DNA of 11,178 nucleotides. It comes from a bacterium (GTDB lineage Bacteria; Patescibacteriota; Minisyncoccia; Minisyncoccales; PEYH01). Positions 1-5,734 of the stretch are shown here, piece after piece. The notes under the pieces are model-generated. The model saw nothing but the letters and a program-made list of their open reading frames with translations, was not told where the DNA came from and did not search any database. The stretch is taken from the NCBI GenBank assembly GCA_021163545.1, contig JAGGTU010000015.1:1-11178 (forward strand), read 5' to 3'. The first letter of the stretch is position 1. Every line of letters starts with the position of its first letter. Both the position numbers and the translations under genes were made by a program.

Positions 1-428
1 AAGCCAGCCTTTATCAAAATTAAAGCAATCATTGCGCATGTTGTACTTTTCCCATGAGTACCACAAACAGCAATTGTAAAATATTTTTTAGTTAATTCTC
101 CTAAAGCTTCAGGATAGCTTAAACATTGCTTTTTAAATTTTCTTGCCAACCTAAGTTCTGGATGATTTCCCGGCACCGCCTTGGAATAAATAATCAAATC
201 TGCTTCTTTTATTAAATTTTGAATTTTGAATTGTGATTTCGCATTTTGAGATTTGAATTTTGAATTTATTATAATTTTCGCTCCTTTTTTCCCTAACATT
301 TTGGTAATCTCAGAAGGCGCCAAATCAGAACCATAAACCTTGGCGCCTTTTTTTAAATAATATTGGGCTAAGGCCGATACTCCTATCCCTCCTATACCTA
401 TAAAATAAACTTTTTTTTCTTCTCTCAT
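1..428 (-). CDS. murC: UDP-N-acetylmuramate--L-alanine ligase, N-terminal part (cut by window edge)
   Basis: This is the first 142 codons of MurC, read leftward from ATG at 428-426 and running off the left edge. MurC is the cytoplasmic ATP-dependent ligase that adds L-alanine to UDP-MurNAc in peptidoglycan synthesis. The Rossmann-type start GIGGIGVSALA (residues 11-21), the GSDLAPS segment (33-39) and the Mur P-loop GTHGKST (123-129) are all visible and in the right order. About 16-18 residues (about 54-71, SKFKSQNAKSQFKIQN) are low in complexity and come from an AAATTCAAA-type DNA repeat. They sit in the loop before the DLIIYSKAV strand, where MurC proteins such as that of E. coli have only about 9 residues. 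No SD is seen. A TATGAT -10-like box (444-449, minus) lies about 15 nt upstream of the start, suggesting a very short leader. Identity is confident; completeness cannot be judged. Confidence 0.93.
   Translation of the reverse strand, partial: MREEKKVYFIGIGGIGVSALAQYYLKKGAKVYGSDLAPSEITKMLGKKGAKIIINSKFKSQNAKSQFKIQNLIKEADLIIYSKAVPGNHPELRLARKFKKQCLSYPEALGELTKKYFTIAVCGTHGKSTTCAMIALILIKAG
214..267 (-). repeat. AAATTCAAA-type simple repeat translated inside murC
   Basis: A 54-bp stretch is built of AAATTCAAA-like units. The 15-mer AATTCAAAATTCAAA occurs at both ends, in the same orientation, about 20 bp apart. It is read in frame within murC and encodes a Lys/Ser/Gln/Asn-rich insert. Its length is a multiple of three, so the frame is kept. 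It resembles short intergenic repeats that I recall from candidate phyla radiation genomes, but that link is from memory and unverified. Confidence 0.65.
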
Positions 429-460
429 AAATTGTTTTATTTTATCATATTTTTCAAACA

Positions 461-494
461 AAAAAATGCTCCCGCGACTTCATTGCGGGAGCAT
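461..494 (-). terminator. Rho-independent terminator of the LAGLIDADG gene
   Basis: Read on the minus strand, ATGCTCCCGC (494-485), a 9-nt loop and GCGGGAGCAT (475-466) form a perfect 10-bp stem followed by a U tract (461-466). The stem begins inside the coding region: the last codons (Met-Leu-Pro-Gln) form its 5' arm and the TGA stop (482-480) lies in the loop. The terminator therefore overlaps the gene it ends. Confidence 0.88.
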
Positions 495-1229
495 CCACTT
501 ATGGCCAAAGATTTCTTGCAATTCTGGAGGGCAAGGACCAATGTAGTTGAAGAAAGTATCAAGATCGCCTGGACCAATTCTGATCATTGCTATACGGTCA
601 CTGACATAAAAAGCGGGTTTCAAGCCGATGGCTTGAAGCTCTTTCAGTATTTGATTTCTTCCGTTAACAGAGTAACGACCTATCCAAAATCGCAAAGCTC
701 TTTGAGGCTTTCCATCATTAATTTCAAGATGTCCTCCTCTGATGAACCATAAAAGAGCTACCCTTGGCGTAAGCTTTAAATCTAGAGGTACGTCTTTTCT
801 ACCATGAGGATACCATCTTTTGTAGAATAACATTAGTTCATAGTGAAACTTTGTCTTTGCTTGCCAGAATCTACGCCATCTTTCAACACCTTTCTTATCA
901 GGAGAGATTCCGACCTCTCGAAGCATTTTAAGGACCCATTCCAGATAAATCTTTTGCTGGGATCTGGCTACAAAATATGCTTGTTTTCCCTCCGGCATTA
1001 ATGCAGCTCCACCTAGCAATAATCCATCAACCACTTCTTTCATCTCCTGCGAGATTCTAACTTTCGGAAACATCTGCCTGTGGTGTGGGAGATTAAGGTT
1101 TCTTGCTCTTTTATAAATACTAGACTTAGAAAGGCCAAGGTGTGCTCCTATCTCTCCTACCGAACATTCCTCCCAGAGAGCTTTAATTTGCCTATTTCTC
1201 TCCTCCGAAACTATCCTTTTTACTCCCAT
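480..1229 (-). CDS. HTH + degenerate LAGLIDADG-fold DNA-binding protein
   Basis: The product is 249 aa. Residues about 8-48 look like a helix-turn-helix (WEECSVGEIGAHLGLSKSSIYKRARNLNLP), similar to GcrA/homeodomain-like HTHs. From about 66 to the end it matches the two-repeat LAGLIDADG homing endonuclease pattern: GLLLGGAAL (69-77), QQKIYLEWVLKMLREVGI (91-108), LTPRVALLWFIRGGHLEI (153-170) and a closing YIGPCPPELQEIFGHKW. In active enzymes the two motifs read about GLLLGDGSL and WFMDDGS. Here the catalytic acids are Gly74 and Gly165, so cleavage is unlikely and a regulatory role, as in WhiA, is the better guess. No intron or intein surrounds it. It lies 29 nt after the thpR-like gene, with a purine-rich GGGGGGGAG ribosome site just before ATG, and ends in its own terminator. 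It looks richer in GC than its neighbours, which may reflect transfer. The fold is fairly sure; the function is unknown. Confidence 0.8.
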   Translation of the reverse strand: MGVKRIVSEERNRQIKALWEECSVGEIGAHLGLSKSSIYKRARNLNLPHHRQMFPKVRISQEMKEVVDGLLLGGAALMPEGKQAYFVARSQQKIYLEWVLKMLREVGISPDKKGVERWRRFWQAKTKFHYELMLFYKRWYPHGRKDVPLDLKLTPRVALLWFIRGGHLEINDGKPQRALRFWIGRYSVNGRNQILKELQAIGLKPAFYVSDRIAMIRIGPGDLDTFFNYIGPCPPELQEIFGHKWMLPQ

Positions 1230-1258
1230 TGCTCCCCCCCTTTTTTTAAGGTGCTTTT

Positions 1259-1822
1259 TTAATCCAGAGGTATAGCTTCCAACACCTCATATTCTGCCCC
1301 GCTTCTTTTTAAGAAGCTCTCCATTATTTCAAACGAATTTACTTCAAATGTCAAGTCTATCGCCTCATCTATCTCTGGTCTATCTTCTAACCTTCTAAAT
1401 TCCCATGCTTTTATTCTTGCTAAAGTTATATGAGGAGAATAAGGTCTTGCCTCTTTTTCTTTATATTTATAAGCAGGGTGCTCAAAAATTGAATCTTCTA
1501 AGTCTTTTTGGAGATTAGCCAATTCTTGATTAAGCTCCCCTTTTACCCATACCATTCTTGGAGGAAATTTTTTAGGAGGGCCAAAACAGATTTTTTCAAG
1601 TTTTATTAAAAATGGTTTGTGTCTTTTAGCTACCTCTTTGGATATTTTAATTGTCTCATGTAATTGATTATCATCTAAATTCCCTAAGAAAAGAAGAGTA
1701 ATATGTAAATTCTCGGGTTTAACCCAACGACAAGGCAAAGTCGGCCATTTTTTTTGAAATGAGATAAGTTTTGACTTTATATCCTCTGGTAGATTTATGG
1801 CTATAAAAATTCGATGAAGCAT
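1259..1822 (-). CDS. thpR: RNA 2',3'-cyclic phosphodiesterase (2H family, LigT/ThpR-like)
   Basis: The product is 187 aa, the usual length for ThpR. It has both signature motifs of the 2H phosphoesterase superfamily: HITLLFLG (His40, Thr42) and HITLAR (His131, Thr133). It also has the typical opening FIAINLPEDIKSKL and a WVKPENLHIT lead-in. The family opens 2',3'-cyclic phosphates on RNA ends and was first described as a 2'-5' RNA ligase. It is cytoplasmic. A TATGAT box (1837-1842, minus) about 14 nt before the ATG would give a leader of roughly 8 nt; no SD is seen. It follows the tdk terminator, so it probably starts a separate transcript that continues into the LAGLIDADG gene 29 nt downstream. 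The family call is strong; the physiological substrate cannot be told from sequence. Confidence 0.92.
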   Translation of the reverse strand: MLHRIFIAINLPEDIKSKLISFQKKWPTLPCRWVKPENLHITLLFLGNLDDNQLHETIKISKEVAKRHKPFLIKLEKICFGPPKKFPPRMVWVKGELNQELANLQKDLEDSIFEHPAYKYKEKEARPYSPHITLARIKAWEFRRLEDRPEIDEAIDLTFEVNSFEIMESFLKRSGAEYEVLEAIPLD

Positions 1823-1853
1823 ATTTATCTCAATTTATCATAAGAAAGAAAAT

Positions 1854-1885
1854 AAAAAAAGCCCTAGCAGGTTTCCTGCTAGGGC
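1854..1885 (-). terminator. Strong Rho-independent terminator of the tdk operon
   Basis: GCCCTAGCAGG and its exact complement (1861-1871 and 1875-1885) form a perfect 11-bp stem with a 3-nt loop. On the minus strand it is followed by seven U (1860-1854) and more U-rich sequence. It lies 19 nt after the tdk stop codon. Confidence 0.94.
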
Positions 1886-1904
1886 GTTAGAGGCGAAAAT
1901 CGGC

Positions 1905-2483
1905 TTAATCGTCGGGGCCAACCCAACAATCTAAGCAACGGGCTTCGTAACTTTCTCTTCCACCAATTTGAACCTCTGGACCTGAAGTGACCGGTTCACC
2001 ATCAATTAGCCTCTGTGTCCTTGTAGCAGGTCTCCCGCATTTGACACATATTGCTTGGAGCTTTATAGCTTCATCAGCAAGGCATAATAATTGAGGCATT
2101 GATCCAAACGGCTCTCCTCTAAAATTAAGATCCAGTCCTGCAACAATTACTCTTTTTCCTTGGTCTACTAAGTCCTTGCACAACTCAACAAAGCAAGGAG
2201 CAAAAAAGTGTGCCTCATCAAAGCCTATAACTTCTGCCTCATCTAGTTTGGATCCCAGAATTTTTCTAAGGGTCTCAAGTGTAACATCAAGTGGAATTCT
2301 AAGACATGGGTAACTTCGACCATAATGGGTAACTACTTCTTTTTTAGAATAGCGGGTATCAATCTCTGGTTTTAAAAGAAGCACTCCTTTTTTGGCAATC
2401 TTTGCTCGTTCAATTCTGCGCAGAAGCTCCTCAGTCTTACCAGAAAACATACATCCTGTAATGACTTCCAATTTCCCTGCCAT
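1905..2483 (-). CDS. tdk: Thymidine kinase
   Basis: The product is 192 aa, normal for type II (TK1-like) thymidine kinase, which phosphorylates thymidine to dTMP with ATP in the salvage pathway. Visible marks are the P-loop GCMFSGKT (10-17), the Walker B-like DEAH (89-92), the AGLDLNFRGEPFG segment (115-127), the structural zinc cysteines 146, 149, 183 and 186, and the substrate-loop region near Tyr179. All expected residues are present. It starts 1 nt after the stop of the 81-aa gene upstream, so the two are translationally coupled. The SD AGGAGG (2488-2493) overlaps the upstream gene's last codons and stop. A strong terminator follows. Confident call. Confidence 0.96.
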   Translation of the reverse strand: MAGKLEVITGCMFSGKTEELLRRIERAKIAKKGVLLLKPEIDTRYSKKEVVTHYGRSYPCLRIPLDVTLETLRKILGSKLDEAEVIGFDEAHFFAPCFVELCKDLVDQGKRVIVAGLDLNFRGEPFGSMPQLLCLADEAIKLQAICVKCGRPATRTQRLIDGEPVTSGPEVQIGGRESYEARCLDCWVGPDD

Positions 2484-2484
2484 C

Positions 2485-2730
2485 TTACCTCCTTTCCACT
2501 TTATAGATAATCTGGCGAAGAGGTTTCTCGAATTTGGTGGTAAGCCAATCTACAATCCACTTCCTGCCTTCTCCTGAATGAAGATTTACTTGATGATCAG
2601 CAGCCTCTTTAAGTACTTCCTCAAGAATTAACCTTAACTCTTCCAAGATATTCACCACCTTATGTTCGTTCTCTCGAATCTCTGGATGTCCTAATAAAAC
2701 CTCCCGCGCATCACTCACTCTCTTTTCCAT
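2485..2730 (-). CDS. Small helical protein of unknown function, upstream of tdk
   Basis: The product is 81 aa and I do not recognise it. It is highly charged and predicted helical (VVNILEELRLILEEVLKEAADHQ, about 25-47), with a C-terminal segment WIVDWLTTKFEKPLRQIIYKVERR. It has no cysteine cluster, signal peptide or membrane segment. It is the first gene of a two-gene operon with tdk, with a strong SD AGGAGG (2735-2740) four nt before the ATG and its stop codon 1 nt before the tdk ATG. A TTGACA promoter lies upstream. The SD, the coupling and the promoter argue that it is real. A regulator or a partner of nucleotide metabolism is possible, but only its position suggests this. Confidence 0.75.
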   Translation of the reverse strand: MEKRVSDAREVLLGHPEIRENEHKVVNILEELRLILEEVLKEAADHQVNLHSGEGRKWIVDWLTTKFEKPLRQIIYKVERR

Positions 2731-2771
2731 TCTTCCTCCTTTCTTTATTTAATTGTTTTGGTGCCAACAAA

Positions 2772-2800
2772 AAAATATATAAATTTAGAAACTTTGTCAA
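2772..2800 (-). promoter_or_regulatory. Sigma70-type promoter of the 81-aa gene/tdk operon
   Basis: On the minus strand TTGACA (2800-2795) is followed by an AT-rich region with a -10 of either TATTTT (2777-2772, 17-bp spacer) or TATATT (2779-2774, 15-bp spacer). The -35 is a perfect consensus. The first start codon lies about 40 nt downstream, leaving room for the SD. Confidence 0.7.
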
Positions 2801-2809
2801 ACCCCTCTT

Positions 2810-2845
2810 GTTGTAATAACATTGCCATGGCTTTCTTATTACAAC
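2810..2845. promoter_or_regulatory. 36-bp concentric dyad, possible operator
   Basis: GTTGTAATAA (2810-2819) and TTATTACAAC (2836-2845) are perfect inverted repeats. At the same centre (2827.5) lies the 8-bp palindrome GCCATGGC (2824-2831). The dyad lies just upstream of the TTGACA of the tdk operon and about 70 bp from the -10 of the divergent plus-strand operon, which suits a protein-binding site. It has no U tract, so it is not a terminator. Confidence 0.5.
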
Positions 2846-2912
2846 GGTTAAGGAAGGAATTTAGCAAGAGAAATTTTCACTAAGTTTGTTTTTCTTTTCG
2901 GTAAGATTGTTC

Positions 2913-2918
2913 TAAAAT
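2913..2918 (+). promoter_or_regulatory. -10 box of the radical SAM gene (near-leaderless)
   Basis: TAAAAT ends 8 nt before the ATG at 2927, so transcription should begin about 0-2 nt before the start codon. No clear -35 is seen; TTTTCT-like sequence stands at the right distance. The stretch AATAAAGTAATAT that follows the -10 recurs at 9168-9180 before the solute-binding protein gene. Confidence 0.5.
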
Positions 2919-2926
2919 AAAGTAAT

Positions 2927-3946
2927 ATGAAAGAGGCATATTTTTGGAAAAAAGTTAAAGAAAAAACTGTAAAGTGTCTCAATTGTCCGCATTATTGTGT
3001 CATTGAAGAAGGGAAAAGAGGAATTTGTGGGGTTAGAGAAAATATTGATGGCAAACTTTATTCTCTCAATTATGGCAAGCTTTGTGCCTTTAATTTAGAC
3101 CCTATTGAAAAAAAACCTTTTTTCCATTTTTTACCCGGAACCAAATCTTTATCTATAGCAACAGTTGGTTGCAACTTTGCCTGTCATACCTGTCAAAATT
3201 GGCATATCTCTCAGGCTCCCAAGATCAATAAAGAAGATATTTGGGGAGAGGAAGTATCACCAGAAGATGTAGTAAAAACAGCCTATCAGAATAAAGCTCC
3301 TTCTATATCCTATACTTATACCGAACCAACAATCTTTTCTGAATTTGCTCTTGACTGCATGAAACTTGCCAAAGAAAGAGGTCTCAAAAACAATTGGGTC
3401 TCAAATGGATATTTTTCAAAAGAACTTTTTGCAGAAATTGCTCCCTATCTTGACGCAATTAATGTAGATCTAAAATCTTTTGAAGATGAATTTTATATTA
3501 AATATTGTGGAGGGAGACTCCAGCCAGTTTTAGATAATTTAAAAAGACTTAAAGAAAAAAACATTTGGGTTGAGGTAACAACTTTAGTTGTCCCTACCTT
3601 AAATGACAAAGAAGAAATTTTTAAAAATATTGCAAAGTTTATAAAAGAAGAATTAGGGCCTGAAACTCCCTGGCACCTAACTCAATTTTGTGGAGCCATC
3701 TCTTGGAAACTTCAACATCTGCCCGACACCCCGCCTGAAACTCTCATTAAAGCAAGAGAGATTGGTCTAAACGAAGGTTTAAAGTTTGTGTATACAGGCA
3801 ATGTTCCCGGTCTGGAAGGTGAAAATACTTATTGTCCAAAATGCGGAGAATTATTAATAAAAAGAGTGGGGTATTTTATTCAACGATTTGATAAAAAAGG
3901 TAGTTGTCCAAAATGCCAAACAAAAATTGAAGGAATTTTTGAGTAA
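2927..3946 (+). CDS. amrS: AmmeMemoRadiSam system radical SAM enzyme (AmrS-type)
   Basis: The product is 339 aa, the family's normal length. The radical SAM cluster motif CxxxCxxC is at Cys82, Cys86 and Cys89 (GCNFACHTCQNW). It is preceded by an N-terminal cysteine-rich segment (CLNCPHYC ... GICGVREN) and the family stretch KPFFHFLPGT. SYTYTEPTIF and NWVSNGYF fit later strands of the radical SAM barrel. The C-terminus has a zinc-ribbon-like pair CPKCGELL ... CPKCQTK. Such proteins occur with Memo/LigB-like and AMMECR1 proteins in the AmmeMemoRadiSam system, whose reaction is not settled; older annotations call it pyruvate formate-lyase activating enzyme-like. Here it is followed by a LigB-like gene 27 nt on, and by AMMECR1 at 5735. 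No SD is seen. Family call is strong, function open. Confidence 0.93.
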   Translation: MKEAYFWKKVKEKTVKCLNCPHYCVIEEGKRGICGVRENIDGKLYSLNYGKLCAFNLDPIEKKPFFHFLPGTKSLSIATVGCNFACHTCQNWHISQAPKINKEDIWGEEVSPEDVVKTAYQNKAPSISYTYTEPTIFSEFALDCMKLAKERGLKNNWVSNGYFSKELFAEIAPYLDAINVDLKSFEDEFYIKYCGGRLQPVLDNLKRLKEKNIWVEVTTLVVPTLNDKEEIFKNIAKFIKEELGPETPWHLTQFCGAISWKLQHLPDTPPETLIKAREIGLNEGLKFVYTGNVPGLEGENTYCPKCGELLIKRVGYFIQRFDKKGSCPKCQTKIEGIFE

Positions 3947-3973
3947 TCTCTCATAAACATATTTTTGAAAAAC

Positions 3974-4771
3974 ATGCTCAAAATTGCCTCATTTTTGCCC
4001 CATCCTCCAATTATTATTCCAACTATTGGTTCTCCTTTTGATTTAGAAAAGGTGAAAAATACAATTGGAGCTTTAAAAAAAATAGCTCAAGCTTATACCG
4101 AGATTCGACCAGAAACCATCATCATTGTCTCTCCTCATGCCCCTCTTTTACCTGATGCTTTTGTTTTTAACTCTGCCGATAATTTTTTTGGCCATTTCAC
4201 GCAGTTTGGAGATTTTTCTACAGAGCTTTCTTTCAAAAATGATGGAGAATTGCTGAAAGAAATATTAGAGGGATTAAAGAAAGCACAAATTCCTTTTCGA
4301 CTTATTGAGTCAAAAGAACTAGATCATGGAACCTTGGTTCCTCTTTATTATTTAAACCTTGGGCTTAATTTTAAACTTATCTCCTTTTCTTATTCGCTTC
4401 TTCCAAGAGAAACGCATTTTGCTCTGGGGCAAATTCTTCAAAAAGTTATCCAAAAAAGCAATAAAAAAATTGCATTTGTGGCAAGCGGGGATCTTTCTCA
4501 TCGTCTTACATATGATGCCCCCGGAGGCTTTTCTTCTAGAGGTAAAGAGTTTGATGAGAAAATTGTCAAGTTATTGAAAGCAAAAAGGGTAAAAGAGATT
4601 ATAAACCTTGACGAAGATCTTGTGGAAGAAGCTGGAGAATGTGGATTTCGCTCACTTCTGATTCTCTTAGGTGTGCTAAATGGGCTAAACTGGGAACCAG
4701 AAATTCTTTCATACGAAGGGCCTTTTGGAGTTGGATATCTTGTAGCAAACTTTAAATTAAAAAGTGTTTGA
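3974..4771 (+). CDS. Class III extradiol dioxygenase (LigB)-like protein of the AmmeMemoRadiSam set
   Basis: The product is 265 aa from the ATG; a TTG at 3965 would add three residues. It shows the metal-site histidine pattern of the LigB/Memo superfamily: LPHPP (His10), SPHAP (His55), DHGTLVP (His118) and SGDLSH (His176). Many bacteria carry this domain fused to the N-terminus of AMMECR1 in AmmeMemoRadiSam protein A. Here it is a separate gene, and AMMECR1 is encoded about 960 bp downstream. It is not canonical Memo (AmrB), because it lacks that family's N-terminal HAGY-type motif. It lies 27 nt after the radical SAM gene and is probably cotranscribed with it. No SD is visible. A cytoplasmic metal-dependent enzyme is likely; true ring-cleaving dioxygenase activity is not implied. 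Confidence 0.85.
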   Translation: MLKIASFLPHPPIIIPTIGSPFDLEKVKNTIGALKKIAQAYTEIRPETIIIVSPHAPLLPDAFVFNSADNFFGHFTQFGDFSTELSFKNDGELLKEILEGLKKAQIPFRLIESKELDHGTLVPLYYLNLGLNFKLISFSYSLLPRETHFALGQILQKVIQKSNKKIAFVASGDLSHRLTYDAPGGFSSRGKEFDEKIVKLLKAKRVKEIINLDEDLVEEAGECGFRSLLILLGVLNGLNWEPEILSYEGPFGVGYLVANFKLKSV

Positions 4772-4789
4772 ATTGTGGAAAAGTATATC

Positions 4790-4817
4790 TTGAAGTCTCG
4801 GGTTGGTTTGCTACAAT
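4790..4817 (+). promoter_or_regulatory. Promoter of the glycerophosphodiesterase gene
   Basis: TTGAAG (4790-4795), a 16-bp spacer and TACAAT (4812-4817) preceded by TGC, giving the extended -10 TGCTACAAT. The predicted start of transcription is about 4824, roughly 10 nt before the ATG at 4834. This supports choosing 4834 over the in-frame TTG at 4768, which lies upstream of the promoter. Confidence 0.65.
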
Positions 4818-4833
4818 AAATTTTACCATAAAC

Positions 4834-5505
4834 ATGCTGAAAATTGCTCACCGAGGTGCATCAGGTCATGCCACAGAAAATACAACGGAGGCTTTTGAAA
4901 AAGCACTTTATTTGGATACCGAGGTAGTAGAATTCGATGTAAGACAAACAAAAGACAAGAAATTGATCGTATTTCATGACAAAAGCTTGAAGCAAAAAAC
5001 AAATTACCGAGGCTGGGTCAACAAACTAACTCTCAAACAAATCAAAAAGATCACCTATAAAAACGGTGATCTTATTTTAACTTTACAAGAAGCCTTAAAT
5101 TTTCTTAAAAACAAATGTGCTTGTAAAATCGATGTAAAAGAAAAAGGGCTTGAAGAAAAAATCAATAAGGCTATAAAAAGATTCTCGATGGAAAGACAAG
5201 TCATTGTGACTACCGAAATCCCATCGGTTGCCAGAAAATTTAAAGAGATCAATCCTCTACTAAAAGTGGCTTTGGGAGGGCTTAAAAAACAAATGGCACC
5301 CGAGACAATCATTAGAAAAGCAAAAAGAGCAAAAGCAGATATGATAAGTGTTCACTATTCTTTAATTACAAAAGATTTGGTAAGACTCTCTCATAAAAAT
5401 GGACTCTTTCTAGATGCCTGGGGAACAAATGATGAAAACGAGATTAAAAGATTGAAAGATTTGGGGGTGGACGCAATTACAACCGATTACCCAGAAAAAA
5501 TATAA
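4834..5505 (+). CDS. Glycerophosphodiester phosphodiesterase (GDPD/UgpQ-like)
   Basis: The product is 223 aa from ATG 4834, the normal size of a cytoplasmic GDPD, which hydrolyses glycerophosphodiesters to glycerol 3-phosphate and an alcohol. The active-site pattern is complete: HRG (His6, Arg7), EN (15-16), VEFDVRQTKD (Glu33, Asp35) and FHD (His48). The barrel closes with DAWGTNDENEIKRLKDLGVDAITTDYP, typical of the family. There is no signal peptide, so it should act in the cytoplasm. A longer reading from TTG 4768 adds 22 residues that resemble no family start and would cover the promoter, so it was rejected. It sits between two AmmeMemoRadiSam genes without an obvious link, and is followed by a small RNA candidate. 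No SD. Confidence 0.93.
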   Translation: MLKIAHRGASGHATENTTEAFEKALYLDTEVVEFDVRQTKDKKLIVFHDKSLKQKTNYRGWVNKLTLKQIKKITYKNGDLILTLQEALNFLKNKCACKIDVKEKGLEEKINKAIKRFSMERQVIVTTEIPSVARKFKEINPLLKVALGGLKKQMAPETIIRKAKRAKADMISVHYSLITKDLVRLSHKNGLFLDAWGTNDENEIKRLKDLGVDAITTDYPEKI

Positions 5506-5549
5506 ATCTTGGAAGGCCTTTTTTAATTTCAATTATCGTGTTCATGGCC

Positions 5550-5579
5550 TTGACAATATAAATTTAGATAAGGTATAAT
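5550..5579 (+). promoter_or_regulatory. Consensus sigma70 promoter of the small RNA candidate
   Basis: TTGACA (5550-5555), an 18-bp spacer and TATAAT (5574-5579) are both perfect consensus hexamers, the best-matching promoter in the window. The predicted start of transcription is about 5586. No ORF follows before the terminator at 5674-5695. Confidence 0.85.
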
Positions 5580-5585
5580 AAAAGA

Positions 5586-5695
5586 GCAGCTGCTAAAATC
5601 GCTGCGCCCGCTTTGGGAGGGAAAGGACAATTCCTTTCCCTCCTAACCTCCTTAGTACCTTTAAGTTCTTGTTGGAGCTAAACGGCTCCTTTTTT
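5586..5695 (+). ncRNA. Candidate small RNA with anti-Shine-Dalgarno segment
   Basis: A ~110-nt unit lies between a perfect TTGACA/TATAAT promoter and a terminator, with no ATG on this strand. Predicted structure: a weak 5' hairpin (GCAGC 5586-5590 with GCTGC 5601-5605); a very stable 12-bp stem, GGAGGGAAAGGA (5616-5627) with its exact complement (5632-5643) closed by a CAAT loop and extendable by two pairs; then a mostly unpaired stretch (5645-5673) containing ACCTCCTTAG (5646-5655), matching the 16S rRNA anti-SD; then the terminator hairpin. The stem's own 3' arm carries a second CCCTCC. I do not recognise it as tmRNA, SRP RNA, RNase P or 6S RNA. Streptococcal csRNAs are known to use similar anti-SD segments to block translation. 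A leader regulating the AMMECR1 gene is less likely, because that gene has its own promoter after the terminator. Confidence 0.65.
5674..5695 (+). terminator. Rho-independent terminator of the small RNA candidate
   Basis: GGAGCT (5674-5679) pairs with GGCTCC (5684-5689), with one T-G wobble, across an AAAC loop, followed by six T (5690-5695). It ends the transcript from the 5550-5579 promoter and lies 39 bp before the AMMECR1 start codon. Confidence 0.85.
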
Positions 5696-5697
5696 AT

Positions 5698-5726
5698 TTG
5701 ACCTTAAATTTTCCAAATTTTATACT
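5698..5726 (+). promoter_or_regulatory. Promoter of the AMMECR1 gene, giving an almost leaderless mRNA
   Basis: TTGACC (5698-5703), a 17-bp spacer and TATACT (5721-5726). The ATG at 5735 begins 9 nt after the -10, so transcription should start 0-2 nt before it, leaving no room for an SD. The -35 begins 3 nt after the small RNA terminator's T tract. Confidence 0.75.
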
Positions 5727-5734
5727 AAAATGAT

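Noticed and set aside
214..267. CRISPR array
   Set aside because: The units are short, AT-rich and directly adjoining, with no unique spacers of regular length, and the stretch is translated within murC.
432..752. 106-aa plus-strand reading frame opposite the LAGLIDADG gene
   Set aside because: It is antisense to a gene with clear domain motifs, starts upstream of the terminator hairpin, and shows no family features.
480..1229. Active homing endonuclease within an intein or group I intron
   Set aside because: No host exon or intein splice motifs surround the gene, and both catalytic acids are missing.
1080..1262. Short antisense frames at 1080-1262, 2392-2577, 5055-5312 and 7685-7879, and a same-strand out-of-frame one at 4359-4577
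   Set aside because: All overlap well-supported genes in other frames, and their compositions are atypical.
4768..4833. N-terminal extension of the GDPD from TTG 4768
   Set aside because: The 22 extra residues do not fit the family, whose proteins begin close to the HRG motif, and the region contains the TTGAAG/TACAAT promoter.
3968..4850. Similar start regions of the genes at 3974 and 4834 (ACATGCTCAAAATTGC and ACATGCTGAAAATTGC) as a duplicated element
   Set aside because: Similarity stops a few bases outside this stretch and both proteins simply begin Met-Leu-Lys-Ile-Ala in an AT-rich genome; chance is enough.
4498..4851. 117-aa minus-strand reading frame opposite the LigB-like gene
   Set aside because: It covers conserved LigB coding sequence and the GDPD promoter on the other strand, is Ser/Pro/Arg-rich in the way of an antisense shadow, and has no SD.
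5507..5523. AAGGCCTT followed by T run after the GDPD, as a terminator
   Set aside because: The palindrome has no loop and could form at most a 2-bp stem, so it is not a credible hairpin.
5616..5643. The 12-bp stem as the terminator of the GDPD transcript
   Set aside because: No T tract follows (TAACCTCC does); the real terminator is the hairpin at 5674-5695.
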